Assembly: GCA_025360685.1 (NCBI GenBank)
Contig: JANYBR010000458.1
Location: 1 to 20,397 of the forward strand
DNA length: 20,397 nucleotides
Source of the DNA: Pseudomonadota bacterium
GTDB lineage: Bacteria; Pseudomonadota; Alphaproteobacteria; Micropepsales; Micropepsaceae
Direction: 5' to 3'
Shown: positions 1 to 7,070 of the stretch, in pieces
Layout: each line of letters begins with the position of its first letter
Numbering within the stretch: the first letter of the stretch is position 1
Notes under the pieces: model-generated
The model's input: only the letters and a program-made list of their open reading frames with translations
What the model was told of the DNA's origin: nothing
The model's database searches: none
Translations under genes and position numbers: made by a program

Positions 1-1
1 C

Positions 2-382
2 AAGATCTTGGCTCCGAAGGGTCAGCAACTTCCGATCACGCCGCGCTTCAAGGCGAACATGACGGCGCGTTACGACTGGAATCTCGACGAGTTCAAGGCG
101 CACGTTCAGGGATCGCTCGTCTATAATGGGAGCAGCTGGAACGATTTGCGGACGATTGAGCGCGGCATCACTGGAAAAGATCCCGCCCACACTGTCGCCA
201 ACTTTACGGGCGGCATCGGCAAGGACGATTGGACTCTTGAGCTCTCGCTCCAGAATGCCTTTGACGAACGTGCGACCTTGTATCGTTACTCGGAGTGCAC
301 GCCGACTGTCTGCGGTGCCCAGACCTACATAATACCCAACCGGCCGCGCACGATTGGCCTGAAATTCAGCCAGAAGTTCTGA
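2..382 (+). CDS. TonB-dependent receptor, C-terminal part (5' end outside window)
   Basis: The reading frame is open at the window edge, so only about the last 126 residues are visible. They show alternating hydrophobic and polar strands typical of an outer-membrane beta barrel, for example the stretches around ANMTARYDWN, VQGSLVYNGSSW and WTLELSLQNAFD. The 'NAFDERA' segment followed by a last strand ending in IGLKFSQKF with a terminal phenylalanine is the usual end of TonB-dependent receptors, where the final Phe is the barrel-assembly signal. Such proteins import siderophores, cobalamin, sugars or other large ligands using energy from TonB. The substrate cannot be told because the plug domain lies outside the window. 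The gene converges on the Rieske oxygenase gene with 65 bases between the stops, so the two are not co-transcribed. Confidence 0.85.
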   Translation, partial: KILAPKGQQLPITPRFKANMTARYDWNLDEFKAHVQGSLVYNGSSWNDLRTIERGITGKDPAHTVANFTGGIGKDDWTLELSLQNAFDERATLYRYSECTPTVCGAQTYIIPNRPRTIGLKFSQKF

Positions 383-447
383 GTCAGCGCTGCCGTACCT
401 TCGCGCTACTAGGTCATTGACCGCTCGGTGGCGCGGGTATTGAGAGG

Positions 448-1509
448 CTACCCGTCAGACCGGGGCGGGTCGGCCTCGCGACCTTCTAGCCATCTTCGCC
501 ACTCTTGCTGAAACCACGCCACGCCCTGCTCATGCTTGGGCGAAAGACGTCCGGTGTCGTAAATTCCGGCGTTTAGATTTCGCTGGACCGCCTCGCAGAT
601 CGTTTTGTCCTCCACCGTCGTGATTCCGGACACTTCGATAGAACGCTCCATGGCCGCCGGCTCGATTCCGTGCCGGAAGAAGTAGAGATACTCCAACCGT
701 GTGACGTTCACTGACACGGGCCAAATTCGCTCCATCAGGATTCCGTCGGCATAGACGTTCACGCCGAGGCACGGCCACAACCAGGCCCATAGCCCTTCGA
801 CCGGCGAACCATCACGCGGCGGCGCATGATGGAATATCACGGGCGGATCGAGGCTGACCGCGTATCTGGACGTGTCCACGGCAGCGTTCAGGAACGGGTG
901 GACCAGTGGAATGTGATATCCCTCGAGATAATTCTCGACATAAGTCTTCCAGTTGCAGGAAATGGTATGCGTAGTCGTGCGCTCAAAGCGGAATTCCTCG
1001 AGCGGCAGATGCGCGGTGCGCGCGGCTAGTGGTGCCACTGTTCGCTCCAGAGCGCCCGCATCGGGGTCCATGTTGATGAAAATAAAGCCGCGCCAGCTTT
1101 CGCATTTGATTTGATGCAGCGCGTAGTCACGCGGATCAAATCCTTGGGCCGGCCCGAAGTCGCGGGCGCTTGCCAGCCGCCCGTCCAAGCCATAGCGCCA
1201 GCCATGATAGCGGCACACGAGTGCACCTTCGCACCTACCCGGCCCGTCGTCCACGAGCGGCCCCGCGCGATGGCGGCAGACATTGTGGAAAGCGCGCACC
1301 GCACCATCTTCGCCGCGAACAACGATCAGGGGAAAGCCTGCCACGCTCGCGGCGAAATAGTCGCCGACCGAGCGAACTTGGCTCTCGTGCGTGATCATCA
1401 GCCAGGAGCGTGAAAAGATCCGGCGCCTTTCCCGCTCGAACGTCTCGCATTCCCGGTACGCCGATGCGGGCAATGTTAGCGCAGATTCGAGTTTGCTTGC
1501 CGTGGCCAT
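448..1509 (-). CDS. Rieske 2Fe-2S aromatic-ring-hydroxylating-type oxygenase, alpha subunit
   Basis: The protein has 353 residues from the chosen start. A Rieske cluster site is visible as C78-R-H80 and C99-R-Y-H102, binding a 2Fe-2S centre. The C-terminal catalytic domain has the mononuclear iron site NYLEGYHIPLVH, with H199 and H204, and a probable third ligand D301 in VEDKTICEAVQ. This is the normal layout of the oxygenase component, which takes electrons from a separate reductase to hydroxylate or demethylate a substrate. The short length and the YLEGYH motif are closer to choline- or carnitine-monooxygenase-like and similar single-component families than to large dioxygenases, but the substrate is unknown. 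The frame is open upstream to 1617, but the ATG at 1509 has AGAGG about 9 bases before it and starts a better-fitting N terminus. No reductase or beta subunit gene is adjacent. Confidence 0.88.
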   Translation of the reverse strand: MATASKLESALTLPASAYRECETFERERRRIFSRSWLMITHESQVRSVGDYFAASVAGFPLIVVRGEDGAVRAFHNVCRHRAGPLVDDGPGRCEGALVCRYHGWRYGLDGRLASARDFGPAQGFDPRDYALHQIKCESWRGFIFINMDPDAGALERTVAPLAARTAHLPLEEFRFERTTTHTISCNWKTYVENYLEGYHIPLVHPFLNAAVDTSRYAVSLDPPVIFHHAPPRDGSPVEGLWAWLWPCLGVNVYADGILMERIWPVSVNVTRLEYLYFFRHGIEPAAMERSIEVSGITTVEDKTICEAVQRNLNAGIYDTGRLSPKHEQGVAWFQQEWRRWLEGREADPPRSDG

Positions 1510-1873
1510 AGAAGGGGCACCTCTGAGGTTCTCGCGCACGAGACCGAACGATAAGGGCATTCTTCGGGCAAAAGAAGCCGATTGGCATTGCCAATGACGG
1601 CTCACCAACTGGAACAAATTTCGCTCAAGTTGGTCGTTTTGCCGGTTTGTGCTCCGATCCGAGCAGCTGCGTTATGGCGACAAAAAGGTTCCGACTTGTG
1701 CAAGAAATGCCGCAACCTGGTTCGTAACTGAGGCCTATTGGCAATCCAGCGTTGCTGCCTTGTTACATCTTTCACGATGTCTACCAATTTTCCTTAGCGC
1801 TGTTTCCCGCATTCGCTTCCCAAGGGCGCGATGATCGACTGAGATGATTGCCTCACCTGCGGGGTTGAGCGAA
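1510..1873. other. Divergent intergenic region without a supported gene
   Basis: This stretch separates the leftward Rieske gene from a rightward small secreted-protein gene, so it should hold both promoters. Its clearest element is the 15-bp palindrome at 1581-1595, with a repeated half-site at 1737-1743. Short open frames on both strands here have no recognisable domains or ribosome-binding sites. Confidence 0.6.
1581..1595. promoter_or_regulatory. Perfect 15-bp palindrome, candidate operator of the Rieske gene
   Basis: ATTGGCATTGCCAAT is a perfect inverted repeat with 7-base arms around one central base. It lies 71 bases upstream of the Rieske start codon at 1509, a typical distance for a repressor or activator site. 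The 7-base half-site ATTGGCA occurs again at 1737-1743, followed by AT. The cognate regulator is unknown and none is encoded next to it. Confidence 0.5.
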
Positions 1874-2191
1874 ATGCGGAAAAGCGCTTTGAGTTTGGTG
1901 GCCGTTTTGCTCTGCGGATTCGCGCCGGCCGGTCAGGCACGCGAGCAGAGCGCCGTGCCGCGCGTCGCCGCGCTCGCGTCGCAGACCGCCCCGAAGCAGC
2001 TGGCCGAAGTCAAGGTCGTGCTGTCGCAAGCTCCGCTCACCGATACCCGCAGCCAGATTGCCGTTTGCGCCAATTTCGCCGCGATCCGTGCGCTGATGGC
2101 GAAGGCTTCAGGCTCGGACTTTGGCATTCAAAATCGCGTCCTCAATCTGACGTTCCTGCTTTGCATGCACGGTACCTCCGAGAGCGACTAG
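1874..2191 (+). CDS. Small predicted periplasmic protein of unknown function
   Basis: From the ATG at 1874 the product has 105 residues. The N terminus MRKSALSLVAVLLCGFAPA is a clear signal peptide, with probable cleavage after AGQA, so the mature protein of about 83 residues should be periplasmic. The mature part has two cysteines, in AVCANF and LLCMHG, that could form a disulfide. An in-frame ATG at 1844 would add ten residues before the signal peptide; the inner start gives the more normal signal sequence, although its ribosome-binding site (GAG at 1867-1869) is weak. I recognise no family. The gene stands alone between two intergenic stretches. Confidence 0.6.
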   Translation: MRKSALSLVAVLLCGFAPAGQAREQSAVPRVAALASQTAPKQLAEVKVVLSQAPLTDTRSQIAVCANFAAIRALMAKASGSDFGIQNRVLNLTFLLCMHGTSESD

Positions 2192-2416
2192 CCGCGTGTC
2201 GGGTAGCCGGATCGGCCGCGGGCGAAGAACTCCGCTGCAATTCGCGAAGACAAAAAGCCGGCCGGCACAGCAAAGAATGCATTCCGATCGCGACCGATGC
2301 AACGATCTCGTTTCTTCATTGAGTGAACCTGTCAATCTCCCGGCAACGATGGTTCCTAACCAATCGATAACGAGTCGAATTCATGATTGGCCGCCTGAAT
2401 TCTTGGAGCCAGGGCG

Positions 2417-2965
2417 ATGAAGATCAAAGCTGCATTCTTGTCGCTCGCCGTGGCGGCATTGCCCTGCATTTTGGTCGCCACTCCAGCGTCGGCCCACGTG
2501 CCGGCAGCAAAATCGCTGCTTGACCGCTGCATGTCGGAGCCGGTCGCCGTCGATCACTTGTCCTGCACCAACATCCACCGCCCGGCCCACAAACAGTCAC
2601 GGTTTGCAGGCCTTGCGCTCCGAAATCCCAAACAGGTCCTGCATAGACGCGTCGAAGCCGTCGCGGGGCGGAACTTGCTCCACAAGACAACCCACGCAAG
2701 TCGAATTGCGCGCGTTGAACCGGCGTTTCACGCCAAAGTTCGAAGCAAGCACCAGCATCTCGCTCGCGCTTCCGCCGAAATTGTTCCTCGCCCTCCGGTC
2801 CCGGTGACAAAAAACCGGCTTGAAGCTTCGTATGAGCCGCGTCGCGAACCAAGGCCTCCGCGCCAACGTCAGGCATCCGCCTATTGCAGCCAATCTGCGA
2901 CTCGTTCGTCCTGGGAATGCCAACGTTATTTTCTCTTGGCGCCGTATGTCGCGAAAAACCGATAG
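2417..2965 (+). CDS. Predicted secreted, strongly basic protein of unknown function
   Basis: The product has 182 residues. The first 26, beginning MKIKAAFLSLAVAALPC and ending ATPASA-H, make a textbook Sec signal peptide with an ASA cleavage site. A GGAG/AGGG-rich stretch just before the ATG can serve as ribosome-binding site. The mature part is rich in Arg, His, Lys and Pro, has few acidic residues, and holds a few cysteines (RCMSEP, LSCTN, YCSQ, WECQ). I recognise no domain. Long open frames also exist on the opposite strand over the same bases, so some doubt remains that this whole frame is translated; the signal peptide is the main support. Confidence 0.5.
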   Translation: MKIKAAFLSLAVAALPCILVATPASAHVPAAKSLLDRCMSEPVAVDHLSCTNIHRPAHKQSRFAGLALRNPKQVLHRRVEAVAGRNLLHKTTHASRIARVEPAFHAKVRSKHQHLARASAEIVPRPPVPVTKNRLEASYEPRREPRPPRQRQASAYCSQSATRSSWECQRYFLLAPYVAKNR

Positions 2966-3355
2966 CGGCGAGATCGAGCCAATCCGGTAAGCGGCTAGAA
3001 CTTCGGCGTCACGAGCCGTCCGCACGGCGACCTCACTGTCACACCGGAAAACTGATCTAAACCAATTTCGTTGATCGCGGGACGGTCAATCGGAGTGCGC
3101 ACGAGTGCCGGTTTCGCGGCAACGCCCGCCGACCGCGACAACCACGCGATCGGATATGCTGTTGCAAAAGTTCAGACACGCTGACTCGTGGTACTCCAGG
3201 TGGGGCCAATAGCCGCTTTGAGCGAAGGCCGAACTTCGGTGCCGCTCGACAGTAAGCTGCAGTGGCAATTCCAGAACGTCAGTGTGGATGGAAAAGCATT
3301 TCCGGCATGGCGCCAATGCTCAATGTCAAAGTCTGTGCTTTGATCCTCAGCGTCA
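2966..3355. other. Intergenic region without a supported gene
   Basis: About 390 bases precede the sensor kinase. Only short open frames without recognisable domains occur on either strand. The one notable element is an inverted repeat at 3326-3343 just before the kinase start. The region probably holds the promoter of the kinase-regulator operon, but no convincing -35/-10 pair was found. Confidence 0.5.
3326..3343. promoter_or_regulatory. Inverted repeat immediately upstream of the sensor kinase start
   Basis: TCAAAG and CTTTGA form perfect 6-base arms around a 6-base spacer. The repeat ends 12 bases before the ATG at 3356, so it could be an operator or an mRNA hairpin limiting ribosome access. 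No function is shown. Confidence 0.3.
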
Positions 3356-4492
3356 ATGGCATACTTTTCTCGTCAAGACAGCGGACACTATGAGATGCAA
3401 CTCGCCAAAACGATTGCCGACCTCGAAACGCGATTCGGCCATTGGGGGGCGAGGCGCTCACACGTCGAAGTCGCTCTGTTCACGCTCGCCTTGGTCCTCG
3501 CCATTGGATACGTCGACTACATTACGGGAAAGGACGTTTCCTTTTCCGTTGTTTATGTTTTGCCGATCTCGATCGCGGCGTGGTTCCTGGGACCAATCTA
3601 CGCATTCGCGCTTGCACTCCTAAGTGTCACGGTTTGGATGGTCGGCGATTACGGAGTTGATAAAGGCTACTCCATTATATTCGTACCGTTCTGGAATGCT
3701 TCCATTCGGCTTGGGTTCTACGCCTTCCTGATCGTCCTGCTCGACCGCTTGAACTCGCTCCAGCGCGGATTGGAGCGTCGCGTGGAAGAACGTGCCGCAG
3801 AGTTGACGCATGAAATCGCCGAGCGCGAGCGACTTGAACGCGATCTCCTTGCCGTAAGTGAGCGTGAACAGCGCCGGATCGGCCAGGATCTGCATGACGG
3901 TTTGTGTCAACACCTGGCCGGCACGGCGATTGCGACGCAGGTCTTGGCAGAGAAGCTGACGGCGCGCGGCGCTGCCGAATCGCCGGAGACGCAACGGATT
4001 GTCGGTTACGTCGAAGAAGCGATAGCCCTTGCGCGAGGAATAGCTCGAGGTCTGGATCCCGTGACCATGCGCGCCGATGGACTGATGCAGGCACTGGAAG
4101 AGTTTTCGAGCGTTACGTCCGAAATGTATGGCGTCAAGTCAGTCTTCCGGTGCGATTCGCCTGTGCTCGTCCGGTCGTCGGCGGTTGCGAGTCACCTCTA
4201 CCGCATCGCCCAGGAAGCCGTCAGCAACGCCATAAAGCATGGTTCCGCGACCGAGGTCGTCACCGCGTTGGAATCGTCGGAAACCGGTCTCAGACTCTCG
4301 ATCAGCGACAATGGCTGCGGGATGACCTCAAGCGTGCCATCAAAAAGTGGCATGGGACTGAGGATCATGGCGGATCGCGCCAAGGTTCTTGGTGCCTCCC
4401 TTCAAATCGGCAGGGCCGAGTTGGGCGGAGCCGAACTCCTGCTGGTGGTCCCCACTCTCGAGTTTTCCGATGACATTTCCCATGCGCGATGA
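3356..4492 (+). CDS. NarL-type membrane sensor histidine kinase
   Basis: The protein has 378 residues. Hydrophobic segments at about 38-57, 64-80, 82-97 and 105-130 form an N-terminal membrane sensor of a type often fused to kinases and cyclases (pattern VVYVLPISIAAWFLG). A coiled coil follows at about 130-170. The HisKA_3 dimerisation domain has phospho-acceptor H180 in EREQRRIGQDLHDGL. The ATPase domain shows an N box QEAVSNAIKHG (286-296), G1 box DNGCGM (318-323) and GMGLRIM (332-338). It should autophosphorylate at H180 and pass phosphate to the overlapping downstream regulator. An alternative start at 3395 removes 13 residues; neither start has a strong ribosome-binding site. The signal is unknown. 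Confidence 0.9.
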   Translation: MAYFSRQDSGHYEMQLAKTIADLETRFGHWGARRSHVEVALFTLALVLAIGYVDYITGKDVSFSVVYVLPISIAAWFLGPIYAFALALLSVTVWMVGDYGVDKGYSIIFVPFWNASIRLGFYAFLIVLLDRLNSLQRGLERRVEERAAELTHEIAERERLERDLLAVSEREQRRIGQDLHDGLCQHLAGTAIATQVLAEKLTARGAAESPETQRIVGYVEEAIALARGIARGLDPVTMRADGLMQALEEFSSVTSEMYGVKSVFRCDSPVLVRSSAVASHLYRIAQEAVSNAIKHGSATEVVTALESSETGLRLSISDNGCGMTSSVPSKSGMGLRIMADRAKVLGASLQIGRAELGGAELLLVVPTLEFSDDISHAR

Positions 4493-5147
4493 CAACGCCG
4501 AGCCAAAAAAAAGAATTTTTCTGGTGGACGATCACCCCCTGGTGCGGGAGTCCCTGACCAGCTTGATAAACCAACAGCCTGATTTGTTGGTGATCGGCGA
4601 AGCCGCAGAGTTGCACGGTGCGTTGGCTGCGATCGTTGCGAGCCGGGCGGAAATCGTGATTGTGGACATTTCCCTAGCGGACGGCTCTGGCCTGGAGCTC
4701 ATAAAATCGATGAGGGCGCTTGTTCCAGACGCTCAATCGATCGTTCTGTCGATGCATGATGAGCGAGTGTACGCCGAACGAGCAATTCGGGCCGGTGCGC
4801 GCGGCTATGTCATGAAAAGCGAATCGACCAAACGAATCATTGTGGGGATTCGCGACGTCCTGCAGGGCAAGCTGGCGGTGAGCCAGTCAATCTCGAATCT
4901 GTTCGCAGAGCGGTTCACCGGAGGTGGGCGCGAAAGCTCGAGTTCTGCTGTGGAGAGTCTCAGCGACCGCGAACTCGAGATTTTCGACTTGCTCGGACGC
5001 GGTGTCGAGACTAGGCAGATCGCGACCGTTCTCAACATCAGCATCAAGACGGTTCAAGCATATTGCGCCCGCATCAAGCAAAAGCTGAAGCTGGGCACTG
5101 CCGCGGAATTGCTCAGGGAAGCCATTCGTCAGCGCGAAGGTCAATAA
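4470..5147 (+). CDS. NarL/FixJ (LuxR)-family response regulator
   Basis: The protein has 225 residues. The receiver domain shows the acidic pair D20-D21, phospho-acceptor D66 in VIVDISLADG, S94 in the switch position and K116 in GYVMKS. The C-terminal GerE/LuxR helix-turn-helix starts at about 165, with LSDREL, then ETRQIATVLNISIKTVQAY. It overlaps the kinase stop by 23 bases, so the pair is translationally coupled and the kinase is its partner. An in-frame ATG at 4482 would give an 11-base overlap and lose only four residues; GAG 7 bases before 4470 slightly favours the longer form. Phosphorylation should promote DNA binding; the targets are unknown, with the nearby oxygenase, MarR and pilin genes as candidates. 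Confidence 0.9.
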   Translation: MTFPMRDDNAEPKKRIFLVDDHPLVRESLTSLINQQPDLLVIGEAAELHGALAAIVASRAEIVIVDISLADGSGLELIKSMRALVPDAQSIVLSMHDERVYAERAIRAGARGYVMKSESTKRIIVGIRDVLQGKLAVSQSISNLFAERFTGGGRESSSSAVESLSDRELEIFDLLGRGVETRQIATVLNISIKTVQAYCARIKQKLKLGTAAELLREAIRQREGQ

Positions 5148-5162
5148 GGCGAAGGCACTCGC

Positions 5163-5183
5163 GTGTAGTCCAAAGTACTACAC
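5163..5183. other. Perfect 7-bp inverted repeat after the response regulator gene
   Basis: GTGTAGT and ACTACAC pair perfectly around the 7-base loop CCAAAGT. The element begins 16 bases after the regulator's stop codon. It lacks a following T run, so it is either a weak or Rho-assisted terminator or 3' stabilising hairpin, or an operator in the 269-base gap before the MarR gene. Confidence 0.45.
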
Positions 5184-5416
5184 TCAAACGAGCCATGGCC
5201 TGACGTGACTTAAGGGTCGCTCCCTCCAATACTTGAGAATCTGGATTCCATTTCGTCGCGGTCAATTGCGACATAACCGCTTGGTGGTGGAATCTGAAAC
5301 GTCGCGTGCGTATGGGGCCATCTGCCTGCCTTCCCGGAGTTTTTTGGTCGGCCCATCCTCGGGGCGGCAGGTGAGTCGACTGGTTCGACAAAACGCGAGC
5401 AGCTAGCGATAGAACG

Positions 5417-5839
5417 GTGTATGCGTTGAAGCGGATCAACCAAGCTCAGATTCAAGCACTCGCAGGTTTCCGCAATGCGCTAAGACGCTTCCTGGCGTTC
5501 AGCGAGGAGGTCACGAAAGAAGCGGGTTTGACCGCGCAGCAGTATCACGCGCTGCTGTCGATCAAGGCGCACTCCAACGGTGCGATCGCTGTGGGGGAGC
5601 TTGCCAGCGAGCTGCTCATCGGGCCGAGCGGCGCCGTTCAGTTGATTGATCGTCTGTCGGCCATGGGTCTGGTTGAGCGGAGGCCGGGATCGAACAGAAG
5701 ATCGATAATGGTGGGCCTGACAGCCGACGGCGACACACTGTTTATGCGTTTGGCTTCGTTGCATCTGGAGCAACTGAACAAGCGGAAGAAACAAATCGCC
5801 GATATTGTCCGTCAGGTGAAACACATGCCGCCCAGCTGA
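5417..5839 (+). CDS. MarR-family transcriptional regulator
   Basis: The product has 140 residues, normal for the family. A winged helix-turn-helix is visible: LTAQQYHALLSIK (38-50), recognition region VGELASELLIGPSGAVQLIDRL (from about 59), and wing VERRPGSNRRSIMVGLTADG. The N- and C-terminal helices should form the dimer interface. The usual wing Asp of the DxR motif is Asn (N93). The start is GTG; the ATG four bases later is in another frame. MarR proteins are mostly dimeric repressors that release DNA on binding small, often aromatic, ligands. Its target is not evident, since neighbours on both sides are not obvious efflux or catabolic operons; the Rieske gene is almost 4 kb away. Confidence 0.85.
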   Translation: MYALKRINQAQIQALAGFRNALRRFLAFSEEVTKEAGLTAQQYHALLSIKAHSNGAIAVGELASELLIGPSGAVQLIDRLSAMGLVERRPGSNRRSIMVGLTADGDTLFMRLASLHLEQLNKRKKQIADIVRQVKHMPPS

Positions 5840-5889
5840 CTTTGGCACTATTTGGAGAACTCGGCCTTCAAGCTTCGACAAAAGGAGGC

Positions 5890-5914
5890 GGCCAGACAGT
5901 GAATCTGTCCGGCC
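5890..5914. terminator. Strong hairpin between convergent MarR and pilin genes
   Basis: GGCC-A-GACAG, loop TGAAT, CTGTC-C-GGCC forms a GC-rich 10-base stem with a single mismatch. It lies 50 bases after the MarR stop and about 70 bases beyond the pilin stop, between two convergent genes. On the minus strand it is followed after six bases by TTTT; on the plus strand no T run follows. It is a reasonable bidirectional terminator. Confidence 0.5.
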
Positions 5915-5985
5915 CCCCATCCCAATGTGCCACTTCCGCGAGTTCCGAAAAACCGCGAAATACTGATCGCGCTGTTCCGAACGTA

Positions 5986-6147
5986 TTATTTCAAACCGGT
6001 GGAAACGGATGTGAATGTCGTCGACAGCTGAGTGCCGACGGCAGTCACGGCCGCAATGATGACGACAGCAATCAGAGCCGCGATCAGGCCGTATTCGATT
6101 GCCGTGGCGCCGCTATTGTCTGCGATGAAGCGTGCAAATGTCTTCAT
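5986..6147 (-). CDS. flp: Flp/Fap-type pilin
   Basis: The product has 53 residues from the ATG at 6147. It has a short basic leader MKTFARFIADNSG, then the Flp processing and hydrophobic motif ATAIEYGLIAALIAVVII, with the E and Y that follow the prepilin peptidase cut. The tail TAVGTQLSTTFTSVSTGLK is typical. The start is supported by GGGAGCAGG 4-5 bases before it; the frame continues 13 codons upstream to 6186 without better signals. Flp pilins are cut by a TadV-type peptidase and assembled by the Tad secretion machine into adhesive pili. None of the tad/cpa genes is in the window, so it is an orphan copy or depends on a machine elsewhere. Confidence 0.9.
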   Translation of the reverse strand: MKTFARFIADNSGATAIEYGLIAALIAVVIIAAVTAVGTQLSTTFTSVSTGLK

Positions 6148-6572
6148 AGAACCTGCTCCCAAAACGAAACTCGATGACGCCATCATTCCCTATAGGTTTT
6201 AATTGATGTCTAAAACGATCTCTAAACGTCTATCGAAACCACATTGTGGAAGACAAATTTCTCAATAAATTCAACGCATCCATGGCGGGGGCATGACAAT
6301 TTACAGACGTTAACTGGTTCACTCGTGCGACGGCCGGTATCCGGAGCATTGCTGGCTCTCGTTCAATATGGACTTGGCCGTACGTTCTCAACACGGAAAA
6401 CGAATGTCGCGTTCTGAACGTAAGCATGCTGCTGACGAAGTCGTCGCTTGCAGCCTGGGCTACCGCCATCTGAATGTTTGTGGTGGATCCGAAATCGTCA
6501 TTCGACAATGCCACTGTCCAGCCGAAGGTACGTCAGTCATTGCATTGCAGAGACGTCGACCGAATGGCGCCG
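6148..6572. other. Intergenic region without a supported gene
   Basis: About 425 bases lie between the pilin start and the Nudix stop. Open frames of up to about 95 codons occur on both strands, but they lack domains, signal peptides and ribosome-binding sites. Near the pilin start is an imperfect direct repeat (TCTAAAACGAT and TCTAAACGTC, about 6208-6230) that could be part of the pilin promoter region. Confidence 0.5.
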
Positions 6573-7070
6573 TCAGACGTGCCGCCTGGGGTTCGATCCA
6601 GATGGCAAGGCCGCAGAAACGTTCGCGCCAAATTCGAGAATTAGGAGCTGTAGCTTAAGCTCGTCCACAGCAGCCGCAGCTTCCTTGACCGAACACCAAC
6701 GTCGCTCTCGTTCGTCCTTCTCTGGCCAGGCTTTTCGTTGCTGCGTAACCTTGCAGGCAAATAGTTCGACCTTGCACAGCATGCTCGGTCGCTTTTTCGA
6801 GTGCTTCACATAGCGATAGTATCCGATGGGTCGCTTTTGAACCTCTCCGCTGACCCCTGCTTCCTCTAGAGCTTCAAGGGCAGCGCAGTCGAACGGTTGA
6901 CGTCCCTCGATTGGCCAACCCTTAGGAACGATCCAGCGGCGTGTCCTGCGCGAAGTAATGAGGAGAATCTCGACTTTATCGCCGACCACGCGATAGGGCA
7001 GCGCGGCATACTGGATGCCTGTCGCCTTTCTGGCCGCCGCGGGGCGGAGAGTTGCTACGTCTGCCTTCAC
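6573..7070 (-). CDS. Nudix hydrolase-family protein with altered Nudix box
   Basis: From a GTG start the protein has 165 residues. The Nudix fold is shown by RRWIVPKGWPIEGRQPF (45-60), the helix CAALEALEEAGVSG (62-75) and the later strand VELFACKV. The standard signature GX5EX7REUXEEXGU is incomplete: the E before the helix aligns with R57, and the R of RE is L65, while E66, E69, E70, G72 are kept. The family cleaves nucleoside diphosphates linked to other groups, including diphosphoinositol polyphosphates and dinucleoside polyphosphates. The GTG shares GTGA with the Pit transporter stop, so translation is coupled; an ATG at 7139 would overlap Pit by 73 bases and is less likely. The context suggests phosphate metabolism; substrate and activity are unproven. 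Confidence 0.83.
   Translation of the reverse strand: MKADVATLRPAAARKATGIQYAALPYRVVGDKVEILLITSRRTRRWIVPKGWPIEGRQPFDCAALEALEEAGVSGEVQKRPIGYYRYVKHSKKRPSMLCKVELFACKVTQQRKAWPEKDERERRWCSVKEAAAAVDELKLQLLILEFGANVSAALPSGSNPRRHV

Noticed and set aside
2424..3025. Minus-strand frames of 142-150 codons overlapping the basic secreted protein.
   Set aside because: They lack start signals and domains, whereas the plus-strand frame has a clear signal peptide. The choice is not certain.
6230..6658. Small open frames between the pilin and Nudix genes on both strands.
   Set aside because: No recognisable motif, signal peptide or ribosome-binding site, and the translations look random.
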